From positions 28,746,343-28,810,342 of the forward strand of contig NC_073693.1 in the NCBI RefSeq assembly GCF_029784155.1: 64,000 nucleotides of DNA, read 5' to 3'. The position numbers were made by a program, and so were the translations under genes. This stretch comes from Uranotaenia lowii. Lineage: Eukaryota; Arthropoda; Insecta; Diptera; Culicidae. The notes beneath the pieces are model-generated. The model had not been told where the DNA came from. It worked only from the letters and a program-made list of their open reading frames with translations, and did not search any database. This document shows, in pieces, positions 12,886-24,533 of this stretch; position 1 is the stretch's first letter; each line of letters begins with the position of its first letter.

Positions 12886-13714
12886 TTAAGAATCTTTTTC
12901 ACAATTGAAAATTGTAATCGCCATTGCATTTAAAATTTGCACATTACATGAAATCGTTTTTTTCTTTTTGGGTTTTGAATATGAGAAATTTAAATAAACT
13001 TTTTAATAAAGAACTATACAATCCTGTATTGGCTCTTTGATTTTCAATTTCGTATTTGAATTTTATTAGTAACTGGTTTTTAAATTTTTGATTTAGTTTT
13101 TCTTCCAATGAACGATATTTTAACAACCTTGAGCCATTCGTGTCTGTTATTGATTTGAAGTTATGATTTAAATTTCAGACACTGATTTTTTTCTGAATGA
13201 AATTTGATTTATGGTTTATGGTTTACTCTTGAACTTTTCATCGGTATCTTCATAAAATATAAGTTGAATTCATTTGTTTAATATTTGAATTTTGGATTCT
13301 TAGTCAGAAAAATTCATGCTGCTTCTCAATTATCATGAGGGAAATATTCATTCTGCTTTCGATGAAGCGCACTTACCATGGTTCACAATGATGAAATGAA
13401 AAACATTTATTTGTTTTTCTTTGATTTTTTTCCAAAACAGAGCTTTCTAGTTGATGATAGAGTTGTTAAATAATTTACGAAATAAATTTTGCATTTATCA
13501 GCTCTAATCAGAGTTAACATTTTTGATTAGTTGATTATCTTTTCCACGATGTTTGCACGGAGTGGTTTTAAAAATTATTGTTTGTAGATTCCAGAAACTG
13601 CCTTCTACGCAGACGTATTAGTTATTTGACGGCAATATGTTGAACTCATTTTCAGTTCCTTCGTATCTTAAAAAAATATGTATTCTCAGAGATGGCATAT
13701 TTATGGAAAAAATC

Positions 13715-13778
13715 GATTCATAAGAGCCCCCCGAGAAAAAAATGCTCCGGGCCCTCCGATGGCTTAATCCGGCCCTGC
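13715..13778. mobile_element. hAT terminal fragment (CAGGGCCGG end)
   Basis: Read on the minus strand from 13,778 the sequence begins CAGGGCCGGATTAAG and continues through a C/G-run (GGGGGG). This terminal organisation is common in insect hAT elements, and it resembles the better preserved element at 49,899-51,112 (CAGGGCCGTAGGAAG). No partner end or matching 8-bp duplication of CTTAGAAG was found upstream, so this looks like a solo end or a heavily decayed copy. Confidence 0.4.
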
Positions 13779-14165
13779 TTAGAAGTTTTATTTCTCCAAA
13801 ATTATCAAAATGTTTAATTTTTGATTTTTTTAATTAGAAATCCGCTTGAATTAGGAGTTTCATTAAAATCAAAACGTTTTTATCACTGGTCCAGACCTTT
13901 CGAACCACTATGACATAAGCTTCTAGTTACATTTGAAATCACGTGTCACGTAATCACGTGAGTCAATAAACATTTTGAGCTTAAATCATATATGTAGGCA
14001 CATGTTACTGAAACATCCAGTTCTAGCATGATATTCAACAGTGAGAAGTGAGAAAAAAGTTCAAAAATATCATGTCGTTAGCGTTAAACTGAATAAAGTG
14101 ATGTTAATATATGCGATCACGTAACAGAAGGTTACAAGAAATGACTCTATTTACATATGTTACAG

Positions 14166-14887
14166 TAGACTAAGACAATTTGGGGTCATTTTTGAGAGTC
14201 TCAAAACCTGAGATCTAAAAAGTTTTGCTTTTGTTCAAAACTCCTCCATGATTTTTTGCAGAATTTTCAAGTCATGTTTACAGGAGTAAATTTGAACTTT
14301 TATGTTTGTATGGAAAAATCGAATATTTTATATTGAAAAATCAACATCATTTTTGTTTCTTCTGTGGAACCCAGCGTGCTAATGGACTTTGTACCAATTT
14401 ATAAGTTTTTGAAGGAAATTTTCGGGTGAACAACTTTGTCGAGAACCGTTGCTTGGTAACTGATTAGACAAAAAATGTTATTATGTGTTGAATGGGGGCA
14501 TGTCTTTTGGCAATGAAGTTAAACAAATTCAATTGACATGACTGCTGGGTGCCTAGCGAGATACTACTTTTCAAGCCTCGCGAGGCATCAGCAGTGATGT
14601 CAATTGAATTTATTATTTTTCAATGCCAAAAGACATAACCGCTGCTTAAAAATACTTTGAAGGAAGACCATCCGCAAACCCGTTTCCACAGAAGAAACAA
14701 AAATGATGTTTTTTTTCAGTACAAAAAATTCAATTTCTCCCTACAAACCTAAAAGTTTTAATTTACTCATGTAAATGTTACTTGAAATTCTGCAAAAAAA
14801 AACATTGGTGAGCTAGGAACCAAAACGAAGCTTTTTAGACCCCAGGGTTCGAGAAATTGAAAAATGGCCCCAAATCGACTCAGTCTA
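14166..14887. mobile_element. 722-bp foldback transposon with 9-bp TSD
   Basis: Flanking direct repeats ATGTTACAG lie at 14,157-14,165 and 14,888-14,896. The ends are inverted: left TAGACTAAGACAATTTGGGG and right TAGACTGAGTCGATTTGGGG. Inverted homology continues through most of the element. Blocks include CATCATTTTTGTTTCTTCTGTGG against CCACAGAAGAAACAAAAATGATG in pieces, the GTCTTTTGGCA/TGCCAAAAGAC pair, TCAATTGACAT/ATGTCAATTGA, and a GCGAG/CTCGC centre near 14,565. The duplication can also be read as 8 bp (TGTTACAG) with one extra terminal A. The TAGACT terminus is shared with the 58,419-59,611 foldback. No transposase is encoded. Confidence 0.8.
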
Positions 14888-14896
14888 ATGTTACAG

Positions 14897-17289
14897 TCTG
14901 GTAAACCGATTTGTGGCTCTTAATTTTGCGGTTTTCACTAGCACGCGTTCCGGGGATCTGTCTTGTGGTGGATGCATCTTGACTTGGCCACCATTCATCC
15001 GGATGGGACACTGCGGTTTTGCTGCGAATGTTTCTTGACTTCTGATGATTCCATTGCCATATTCCAAGAACAATTTACTGTTTCAAATGGGCCTATCATT
15101 CGTTCGGAGTTACACCATTCATTCGTTTGTTGGGTGCTGGCTGAAGAAGATTCGCCTTCTTACTGGAATATGTGTAACCTGCATAAGGACACAAAACTCC
15201 CATAAAATATCGATTGGCAACCGCACAATTAGAAACCAACCCCCATAACCGGTCGATTTCTAGAGTCGTTACGGAATTGGGCGTGAGCTTTCCTGGAAGG
15301 TAATCGAACAGGCCATTTACATTCCCATTTACCATCCGTTTCGTCCTCCGTCTTCTGACATTACCCCTAAAAATCCACCAATTGGCCGAGCTGGCTCCTG
15401 CTGGTTTTAGGTGCTAGCCGTTGGTGGTTTTTCCTGGAAGGGAAGAAGAATTTCACCGAGAACTCGACCAACGCCGTCGCACAGTGCGGTGATCCCATAG
15501 ATCCGATGGACAAAAGTCGTAAACAGTTTTAATTCTATAAAATATTTGATTAAATGTTCAATTATTGTAAATACGTCAGATAAACTGTGTTTTAAAGGTT
15601 TTGTCTCAATTTTGATTTTTTAAGCCTTAAAATCCATGACTCAAAAAACCCATATTTTGAAGATTTTCAATCTCTCTTATAAAAGATTCATTGGATCTGT
15701 CAAATATTTGCTTTCGTGAACGATTAAGTTTGGTACTGATAATGTTACACATAGAAAATAACTGAATACAACAATTTCCTTTTCAAGAGAATATGGTATT
15801 TACGGGAACTTGGCCGATGTATGCTTTATCTTAGGTTAAAACATTTCAAAATTCAAACCACAAAGCTTCTTATAATTTTTCAATGAGATTTTAAAGCCAC
15901 AACCATATCAAAAATTCATTTTTATTCAAAATATTTGTTTTTAATATAATACTGATAAGTTCAAGAAGAAAAATTTACTTGATTTCGGTTTTCGTTTTAC
16001 CACAGCGGTTCTTTTTCGAAAAAAAATTCATTCCTGAAGTGTAAAAATGGCCCTCCGTAAACTGCTCATATCTCTGTTAGCGCAAAAAAACGCAATTCAG
16101 CAAGCATAGTGGGATTTCAGGATGAAATTTCCTAGCATTTGAGTGTAAAATGGTAGTGACGTCTTGTGACGCTAATTTGTTTTGTCTAGCTGAAGTTGAG
16201 CAATTTTTGTTGATGAAATTTACAAAAATAATGGAAGATTCAGAGGTAGCTGTAAAGATCAAAAACGAATTTTTTTCACTTAAAAAACTCAATACGACAT
16301 GCGTTGAGTTTAAATCTTCAACTTGTAGAACGAAGAATTTGAATTTGCTGCGAAACTTGTCAACGGTAAACAAAAGTTTCAAAAAAAGTGTATATTTTCG
16401 AAAAAAAAATTGTTTCTTGCCTTCTTAATGCATCGACTTCGAACCAATGCTGCGCGTGTAGGAAGCAAAATTATGTTAAAAGCATGGCCGTTCATGAAAC
16501 TCCAACCTCTTTCCAATCTATTGGTAAAGTTGAATTTAATGTTTGATAAACTAAAATTTTTGACTTTTGTCCACTGGTCACCGCACTGTGCGTCGGTGGA
16601 AACGATGCGAAATTGCCACCTCTCGCCTACTTCCGCTTCCTCAATCTTCCCTTTTCACGTTATGTCTGCTGTGAACTTCTTGCTGCCCAAAAACCGACGC
16701 AGCCCATCACGGAACCCAGTTCATCAGCCTCGCATTTCCGCTGCCAGTTTTCCGCCTCCACCTTCAATTCGGATCCAAGGTCCGTTTTCCCAGAAAAAAG
16801 GATCGCTACTTCGAGGGCTGAATCATAAAGCACTTTGGGTTGTAATACATCGTTACTGAGCAGAGAGCAAGCACACACATATTTGCCTCCATTAGAGATT
16901 GCAGTTGTGGAGGAGTTTTGCGTTTTTGTTTCCGGTCCAAGTGGCGGCATTTGCTCAGGACTTGTGTGTCCATTTTCGGGGAGGTGAGCTCAGCTTGTTG
17001 AGCTGAGCTGAGCTGGAAGGAATTCCGAACAGTTGCCGGTTATAAATTATGGAATTCCTACAGGAGTCAATGGATTTTGTATGAGATTCCCCGAGCCTGA
17101 AATATTGGCTAGTTGATTTGAACCTGTGTGAGCCAAATTCTGGATAGAATTGTTACAAATGGAAGAAACAAATTCTATGTACGCTTTTCGATGAAAGAGA
17201 ATCCGAATCCCTTTTTGAGGATTGAATTTTGGTCAAAATTACCACACGATACCAGTCGATATTTATTTACAAAAATGAACTAATGACAA
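14897..17289. other. GC-richer single-copy-looking DNA, no gene recognised
   Basis: Two moderately GC-rich patches (about 14.9-15.5 kb and 16.4-17.0 kb) carry short open frames on both strands. None shows a recognisable domain, and no coherent chain of splice sites was found. The AGCTCAGCTTGTTGAGCTGAGCTGAGCTG stretch near 16,987-17,015, written here only to locate it, is a short AGCTG repeat. Between the patches (15.5-16.4 kb) the sequence is AT-rich and featureless. Confidence 0.5.
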
Positions 17290-17398
17290 GCTAAATTTTA
17301 ATTTCCAAAATTGTCAAAATAATAAAAATTGTCACTGTTTCGAATTGTCAGAATTGTCAAAATTTTCAAAACTATCAAAATTGTCAGACATGTCAAAA

Positions 17399-17421
17399 TT
17401 GATTGATTGATTGATTGATTA
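17399..17421. repeat. (GATT)n microsatellite
   Basis: ATTGATT repeats about five times, directly between the frayed start of array B and the first embedded non-satellite insert. Confidence 0.9.
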
Positions 17422-17424
17422 ACT

Positions 17425-17463
17425 TCAAAAGGGTTTGAATCTTTAGTTCATTCGCCTCCTAAC
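17425..17463 (+). mobile_element. Short insert in array B, probable retroelement 3' tail (copy 1)
   Basis: This 39-bp non-satellite island ends GTTCATTCGCCTCCTAAC. It resembles the island at 18,921-18,962, which ends GGTCATTCGCCCTCTTAAC and is then followed by a run of A. Both begin with GGGTTT. The shared ending and the A-run in the second copy suggest truncated 3' ends of a LINE or SINE inserted in the satellite, though a duplicated array boundary is also possible. Confidence 0.35.
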
Positions 17464-18898
17464 TGTCAAAATTATCAAAATTGTCAAAATTGTCAAAATT
17501 GTCAAAAATGTCAAAATTATCAAAAATGTCAAAAATGTCAGAATTGTTAAAATTGTCAAAATTGTCAAAATTGGCAAAATTGTCAAAATTGTCAAAATTG
17601 TCAAAATTGTCAAAATTGTCAAAATTGTCAAAATTGTCAAAATTGTCAAAATTGTCAAAATTGTCAAAATTGTCAAAATTGTCAAAATTGTCAAAATTGT
17701 CAAAATTGTCAAAATTGTCAAAATTGTCAAAATTGTCAAAATTGTCAAAATTGTCAAAATTGTCAAAATTGTCAAAATTGTCAAAATTGTCAAAATTGTC
17801 AAAATTGTCAAAATTGTCAAAATTGTCAAAATTGTCAAAATTGTCAAAATTGTCAAAATTGTCAAAATTGTCAAAATTGTCAAAATTGTCAAAATTGTCA
17901 AAATTGTCAAAATTGTCAAAATTGTTAAAATTGTCAAAATTGTCAAAATTTTCAAAATTGTCAAAATTGTCAAAATTGTCAAAATTGTCAAAATTGTCAA
18001 AATTGTCAAAATGTTCGAAATTGTCAAAATTGTCAAAATTGTCAAAATTGTCAAAATTGTCAAAATTGTCAAAATTGTCAAAATTACCAAAATTGTCAAA
18101 ATTGTCAAAATTGTCAAAATTGTCAAAATTGTCAAAATTGTCAAAATTGTCAAAATGTTCAAAATTGTCAAAATTGTCTAAAATGTCAAAATTGTCAAAA
18201 TTGTCAAAATTGTCACAATTGTCAAAATTGTCAAAATTGTCAAAATTGTCAAAATTGTCAAAATTGTCAAAATTGTCAAAATTGTCAAAATTGTCAAAAT
18301 TGTCAAAATTGTCAAAATTGTCAAAATTGTCAAAATTGTCAAAATTGTCAAAATTGTCAAAATTGTCAAAATTGTCAAAATTGTCAAAATTGTCAAAATT
18401 GTCAAAATTGTCAAAATTGTCAAAATTGTCAAAATTGTCAAAATTGTCAAAATTGTCAAAATTGTCAAAATTGTCAAAATTGTCAAAATTGTCAAAATTG
18501 TCAAAATTGTCAAAATTGTCAAAATTGTCAAAATTGTCAAAATTGTCAAAATTGTCAAAATTGTCGAAATTGTCAAAATTGTCAAAATTGTCAAAATTAT
18601 CAAAATTGTCAAAAATGTCAAAATTGTTAAAATTGTCAAAATTGTCAAAATTGCCAAAATTGTCAAAATTGGCAAAATTGTCAAAATTGTCAAAATTGTC
18701 AAAATTGTCAAAATTGTCAAAATTGTCAAAATTGTCAAAATTGTCAAAATTGTCAAAATTTTCAAAATCGTCAAAATTGTCAAAATTGTCAAAAATGTCA
18801 AAATTGTTAAAGTTGTTAAAGTTGTCAAAATCGTCAAAATTGTCAAAATTGTCAAAATTGTCAAAATTGTTAAAATTGTCAAAATTGTCAAAATTGTC

Positions 18899-18973
18899 TA
18901 TTCTATTCTATATTTTTTATTTATAGAGGGTTTTAGCCAACTTGGTCATTCGCCCTCTTAACAATAAAAAAAA
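18899..18973 (+). mobile_element. Short insert in array B, probable retroelement 3' tail (copy 2)
   Basis: A T-rich stretch is followed by AGAGGG, a 22-base loop, CCCTCT (a 6-bp stem) and then AACAAT plus eleven A. This resembles a poly(A)-ended retroelement tail lodged in the satellite. It lies about 1,499 bp after the related island at 17,425. That spacing is not a multiple of nine, so simple unit-by-unit duplication of the array does not explain the pair. Confidence 0.4.
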
Positions 18974-20275
18974 AAAATTGTCAAAATTGTCAAAATTGTC
19001 AAAATTGCCAAAATTGTCAAAATTGTCAAAATTGTCAAAATTGTCAAAATTGTCAAAATTGTCAAAATTGTCAAAATTGTCAAAATTTTCAAAATTGTCA
19101 AAATTGTCAAAATTGTCAAAATTGTCAAAATTGTCAAAATTGTCAAAATTGTCAAAATTGTCAAAATTGTCAAAATTGTCAAAATTGTCAAAATTGTCAA
19201 AATTGTCAAAATTGTCAAAATTGTCAAAATTGTCAAAATTGTCAAAATTTTCAAAATTGTCAAAATTGTCAAAATTGTCAAAATTGTCAAAATTGTCAAA
19301 ATTGTCAAAATTGTCAAAATTGTCAAAATTGTCAAAATTGTCAAAATTGTCAAAATTGTCAAAATTGTCAAAATTGTCAAAATTGTCAAAATTGTCAAAA
19401 TTGTCAAAATTGTCAAAATTGTCAAAATTGTCAAAATTGTCTAAATTGTGAAAATTGTCAAAATTGTCAAAATTGTCAAAATTGTCAAAATTGTCAAAAT
19501 TGTCAAAATGGTCAAAATGGTCAAAATGGTCAAAATGGTCAAAATTGTCAAAATTGTCAAAATTGTCAAAATTGTCAAAATTGTCAAAATTGTCAAAATG
19601 GTCAAAATTGTCAAAATTGTCAAAATTGTCAAAATTGTCAAAATTGTCAAAATTGTCAAAATTGTCAAAATTGTCAAAATTGTCAAAATTGTCAAAATTT
19701 TCAAAATTGTCAAAATTGTCAAAATTGTCAAAATTGTCAAAATTGTCAAAATTGTCAAAATTGTCAAAATTGTCAAAATTGTCAAAATTGTCAAAATTGT
19801 CAAAATTGTCAAAATTGTCAAAATTGTCAAAATTGTCAAAATTGTCAAAATTGTCAAAATTGTCAAAATTGTCAAAATTGTCAAAATTGTCAAAATTGTC
19901 AAAATTGTCAAAATTGTCAAAATTGTCAAAATTGTCAAAATTGTCAAAATTGTCAAAATTGTCAAAATTGTCAAAATTGTCAAAATTGTCAAAATTGTCA
20001 AAATTGTCAAAATTGTCAAAATTGTCAAAATTTTCAAAATTGTCAAAATTGTCAAAATTGTCAAAATTGTCAAAATTGTCAAAATTGTCAAAATTGTCAA
20101 AATTGTCAAAATTGTCAAAATTGTCAAAATTGTCAAAATTGTCAAAATTGTCAAAATTGTCAAAATTGTCAAAATTGTCTAAATTATCAAAATTATCAAA
20201 ATTGTCAAAATTGTCAAAATTGTCAAAATTGTCAAAATTGTCAAAATTGTCAGAATTGTCAAAATTGTCATTTTC

Positions 20276-20540
20276 CTTATTGTTTTACATTATTCTTAAA
20301 TGTCCTTCAATTGTCTTAATATGTTCAAAATTGTCGACATTGGCTTAAATTGTAAAAATTGTCTTAAACTGTCGATAATTCTTCTTAAAGGTCTTTCATG
20401 GTCTTTGATGGTCTTGAATAGTTTTCATTTTTTCTTCATTTGAAGTTGTTTTTATTGCATTTATTTGTTCAAATTTGTTTTAACAGTCTTAAAATCACTT
20501 GAATTCTCTTAAATATTTCAAAATTTGTCAAAGTCTTTTT
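20276..20540 (-). repeat. Decayed right fringe of array B
   Basis: Beyond the clean array the sequence keeps loosely spaced GTCTTAA / TTGTC / GGTCTT words for about 250 bp. On the minus strand these read as a degenerate AAGACAATTT-like unit of about 10 bp. A closely similar fringe in inverted orientation precedes array C at 22,385-22,503. Confidence 0.65.
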
Positions 20541-22384
20541 TTTAATTCGAATTTTATTAAAAAAGTTCGTAACAAAACTCAAAGAAAACAGAGCAGTTTT
20601 TCCTACATACTTCCCAAATACTTTTTTTAAAGCATAAAATTCATTTCTTATTCGATTTCCATAGCGATCATGGAATTAAAAATGTATTAATTGTTTGGGA
20701 TCTTTGAAATCAATGATTATGGGTGTTTATTTTGCGTTTTCCCTTTTTTTCAAACTGCCCCGAAAAAAATCAAATATTCCTCTGTTGGATTCGCCGAAGA
20801 GACAATTTTCGAGAGCGTGCCATCACTTTTTATTGAATTCGTTCCCCTTCAATAAGTTTCGCGCGGGAATGCCTGATTCCAAACGAAAGAATCACAGCTG
20901 TCAGATGTGATATTTGTTTTTTTTTTTTTAATTTAAATTTGAAATATATAATATTATAGAAATTTTTACATTTTTTTTTTTCTTTCTTTCGAATGTTGTT
21001 AATTTGAAAGTAACGAAGATTTTTTTTTTTTTCATTCGAGGAAAAATTGTCTCTAGGGTCTGTGGAAAACCAATAAAATCTTACGATAGTTTCTCCCGAT
21101 TGAACTTTCGTCACTTGAAGATACCCGCGAGAAGAAGTTTTGGCTGGTAGGGAAATTTTATGAATAATAAAATACAACCATACCCATTCAGGTTCAACAT
21201 TTCGCGTCGTTTTCCGTTGTCCTTGTTTTGCGTCCCGGAATGGCGGTCTTTTCGAGCGTGCATCTTAAAGCCATCGTCGAACTCCGTCCTCAAACCGAAA
21301 AGTTACCGGAAAATCGCACAACAACCCATCTAACCAAAGGGAGCTTTCTGATTTTCGTCACGAAAGCTGCAAACTTTCATTGGCACACGACTTGGTGAAT
21401 CGTGTAGAAGTTCTTTTCGAAAAAAAAAATCCGAGAAAAAAAACTCGCGACCATCGTTCGTTCGGGTGGAAAAATATACATTTTAACAATTTGCAATAAC
21501 GATTTCCGGACGACGCAAGTCAACGCGATTGGTATTTGCAGCGAATAAAATAGTAAAATGGCGTCGACAGGTCCTGGAAGAAGGAATTGAGGGAGGTTTT
21601 GGAGCCGACATTTTCAAACCAGGACCACATTTCCGGTGAACGAGGAACGGGGCAAAGGGATCGAATCAATGTTTCACAAGTTTCCAATTTCAAACTAGAT
21701 TTATTTTCAATTTTGTTAGCCATTGAGAGGGTAAACTCTGCGGGCAGCAGCAAGCAAAACCTTCACTCGGTATAGTGTTGATGCCATAAAAATAAACTTT
21801 TCGATGAAAACTAGCATTTTCCCAGGCTTCCCACCACCTTTGGAACTTCCGGTGAAAATCCGTCAGCTTTCTAGAGAAACCCCAAGGGAAGGAGAGCGAG
21901 GGTAAAACAAAAGTGTGAAAACTCCCTTACACGAAAGTTGAAAATATGGGTGAAAATCGGTGAACGTGTTTTTGGCCACTGCTCGAGAAGTTTCTCCTAC
22001 TCTTAACTTGCCAACATTTTCCCCAGCAAGTTTGTATTTTCAGCCAGCAGCGGTGTGGTTGCAAACGAAAAGCTTCCTGTAACGATTGGATACAAACTAA
22101 GTGGAGTCAAGAGCAACGAGATTCAATTTAAAAGTTATGATATTTCTAGTCGGTCCGAGCTCTCGAAGAACATTTATTGCAACATCGAATTAAACTACAA
22201 GAAAAAGTTATCGATTTACACATTTTATTGATCAAAAAATCTAGAGTTTTGTAGATCTTGGAAATAAAATAATCTAATCCGAAATCAATTTTCAATCTTT
22301 GATAGCCCCATAAATTTTAAAACTCTTCTAACTAATATAAGAATGAGAAAAAAATCACAAAAAAAAAATCAAACATACAACGTA
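20541..22384. other. Spacer between inverted arrays B and C, no gene recognised
   Basis: This 1.8-kb stretch has an AT-rich left part with long T-runs near 20,915-21,040 and a GC-richer right part (about 21.1-22.1 kb). Short open frames on both strands show no recognisable domain. No transposon ends were identified. Confidence 0.5.
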
Positions 22385-22503
22385 AGAAAACCAAGCCAGT
22401 TTAAGACATTTTAAAACAGTTTTAGACCATTTAAGACAACTTAAAACAATTTGTGATAGCTTAAGACAATAATAGACAATATGAGACAATTTAAGACAAT
22501 TAA
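22385..22503 (+). repeat. Decayed left fringe of array C, about 10-bp unit
   Basis: Repeats of the form AAGACAATTT with many substitutions and indels run for about 120 bp before giving way to the regular 9-bp GACAATTTT unit. The same kind of fringe, inverted, closes array B at 20,276-20,540. Confidence 0.7.
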
Positions 22504-24533
22504 AGACAATTTGACATTTTGACAATTTTGATTTTGACAATTTTGACAATTTTGACAATTTTGACAATTTTGATAATTTTGACAATTTTGACAATTTTGA
22601 CAATTTTGACAATTTTGACAATTTTGACAATTTTGACAATTTTGACAATTTTGACAATTTTGACAATTTTGACAATTTTGACAATTTTGACAATTTTGAC
22701 AATTTTGACAATTTTGACAATTTTGACAATTTTGACAATTTTGACAATTTTGACAATTTTGACAATTTTGACAATTTTGACAATTTTGACGATTTTCTTA
22801 ATTTTGACAATTTTGACAATTTTGACAATTTTGACAATATTGACAATTTTGACAATTTTGACAATTTTGACAATTTTGACAAATTTGACAATTTTGACAA
22901 TTTTGAAAATTTTGACAATTTTGACAATTTTGACAATTTTGACAATTTTGACAATATTGACAATTTTGACAATTTTGACAATTTTGACAATTTTGACAAT
23001 TTTGACAATTTTGACAATTTTGACAATTTTGACAATTTTGACAATTTTGACAATTTTGACAATTTTGACAATTTTGACAATTTTGACAATTTTGACATTT
23101 TTGACATTTTTGACAATTTTGACAATTTTGACAATTTTGACAATTTTGACAATTTTGACAATTTTGATAATTTTGACAATTTTGACAATTTTGACAATTT
23201 TGACAATTTTGACAATTTTGACAATTTTGACAATTTTGACAATTTTGACAATTTTGACAATTTTGACAATTTTGACAATTTTGACAATTTTGACAATTTT
23301 GACAATTTTGACAATTTTGACAATTTTGACAATTTTGACAATTTTGACAATTTTGACAATTTTGACACTTTTGACAATTTTGACAATTTTGGCAATATTT
23401 TCAATTTTGACAATTTTGACAAATTTGACAATTTTGAAAATTTAGACAATTTTCACAATTTTCACAATTTTTACAATTTTCACAATTTTTACAATTTTCA
23501 CAATTGTGACAATTGTGACAATTGTGACAATTGTGGCAATTGTGACAATTTTCACAATTGTGACAATTGTGACAATTGTGACAATTTTGACAATTTTGAC
23601 AATTTTGACAATTTTGACAATTTTGACAATTTTGACAATTTTGACAATTTTGACAATTTTGACAAATTTGACAATTTTGAAAATTTTGACAATTTTCACA
23701 ATTTTCACAATTTTTACAATTTTCACAATTTTTACAATTTTCACAATTGTGACAATTGTGACAATTGTGACAATTGTGACAATTGTGACAATTTTGACAA
23801 TTTTGACAATTTTGACAATTTTGACAATTTTGACAATTTTGACAATTTTGACAATTTTGACAATTTTGACAATTTCGACAATTTTGACAATTTTGACAAT
23901 TTTGACAATTTTGACAATTTTGCCAATTTTGACAATTTTGACAATTTTGACAATTTTGACAATTTTGACAATTTTGACAATTTTGACAATTTTGACGATT
24001 TTCTTAATTTTGACAATTTTGACAATTTTGACAATTTTGACAACTTTGACAACTTTGACAATTTTGACAATTTTGACAATTTTGACAATTTTGACAATTT
24101 TGACAATTTTGACAATTTTGACAATTTTGACAATTTTGACAATTTTGACAATTTTGACAATTTTGACAATTTTGACAATTTTGACAATTTTGACAATTTT
24201 GACAATTTTGACAATTTTGAAAATTTTGAAAATTTTGACAATTCCGACAATTTTGACAATTTTAACAATTTTGACAATTTTGACAATTTTCACAATTTTT
24301 ACAATTTTCACAATTGTAACAATTGTGACAATTTTGACAATTTTGACAATTTTGACAATTTTGACAATTTTGACAATTTTGACAATTTTGACAATTTTGA
24401 CAATTTTGACAATTTTGACAATTTTGACAATTTTGACAATTTTGACAATTTTGACAATTTTGACAATTTTGACAATTTTGACAATTTTAACAATTTTGAC
24501 AATTTTTACGATTTTTCAATTTAGACAATTTTG
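22504..24533 (+). repeat. Satellite array C, unit GACAATTTT, with internal higher-order repeats
   Basis: About 225 units run in plus orientation. Unlike array A, this array contains distinctive variant blocks that recur. A block of CACAATTTT/TTACAATTT units followed by several GACAATTGT units occurs at about 23,450-23,583 and 23,690-23,788, with a shorter version at about 24,288-24,325. The marker GACAAATTT before it lies at 23,418 and 23,661, exactly 243 bp (27 units) apart. A GACGATTTTCTTAATTTT marker occurs at 22,788 and 23,994, 1,206 bp (134 units) apart. This is direct evidence of segmental duplication inside the array. Confidence 0.97.

Larger units (their letters stand above)
11459..14156. 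other. AT-rich non-coding DNA with transposon scraps
   Basis: No gene was recognised. The stretch contains an imperfect palindrome at about 12,630-12,885 and a hAT terminal fragment at about 13,715-13,778, both listed separately. The rest is AT-rich sequence with frequent T- and A-runs and no long open frame. Confidence 0.6.
17290..20275 (-). repeat. Satellite array B, 9-bp unit GACAATTTT, inverted
   Basis: On the plus strand the unit reads AAAATTGTC, so this array is inverted relative to arrays A and C. It has a frayed left part (17,290-17,397), a first clean block (17,463-18,898) and a second clean block (18,974-20,275). The blocks are divided by short non-satellite inserts at 17,399-17,462 and 18,899-18,973. 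Variants include a run of four TGGTCAAAA units at about 19,507-19,542, ATGTTCAAAA changes at 18,011 and 18,154, and TTGTTAAAG units at about 18,805-18,825. The array totals about 310 units. All long open frames here are repeat artefacts. Confidence 0.98.

Noticed and set aside
17399..20275. Telomeric repeat
   Set aside because: The units are not TTAGG or a related insect telomere repeat, and the arrays are internal with reversed orientations.
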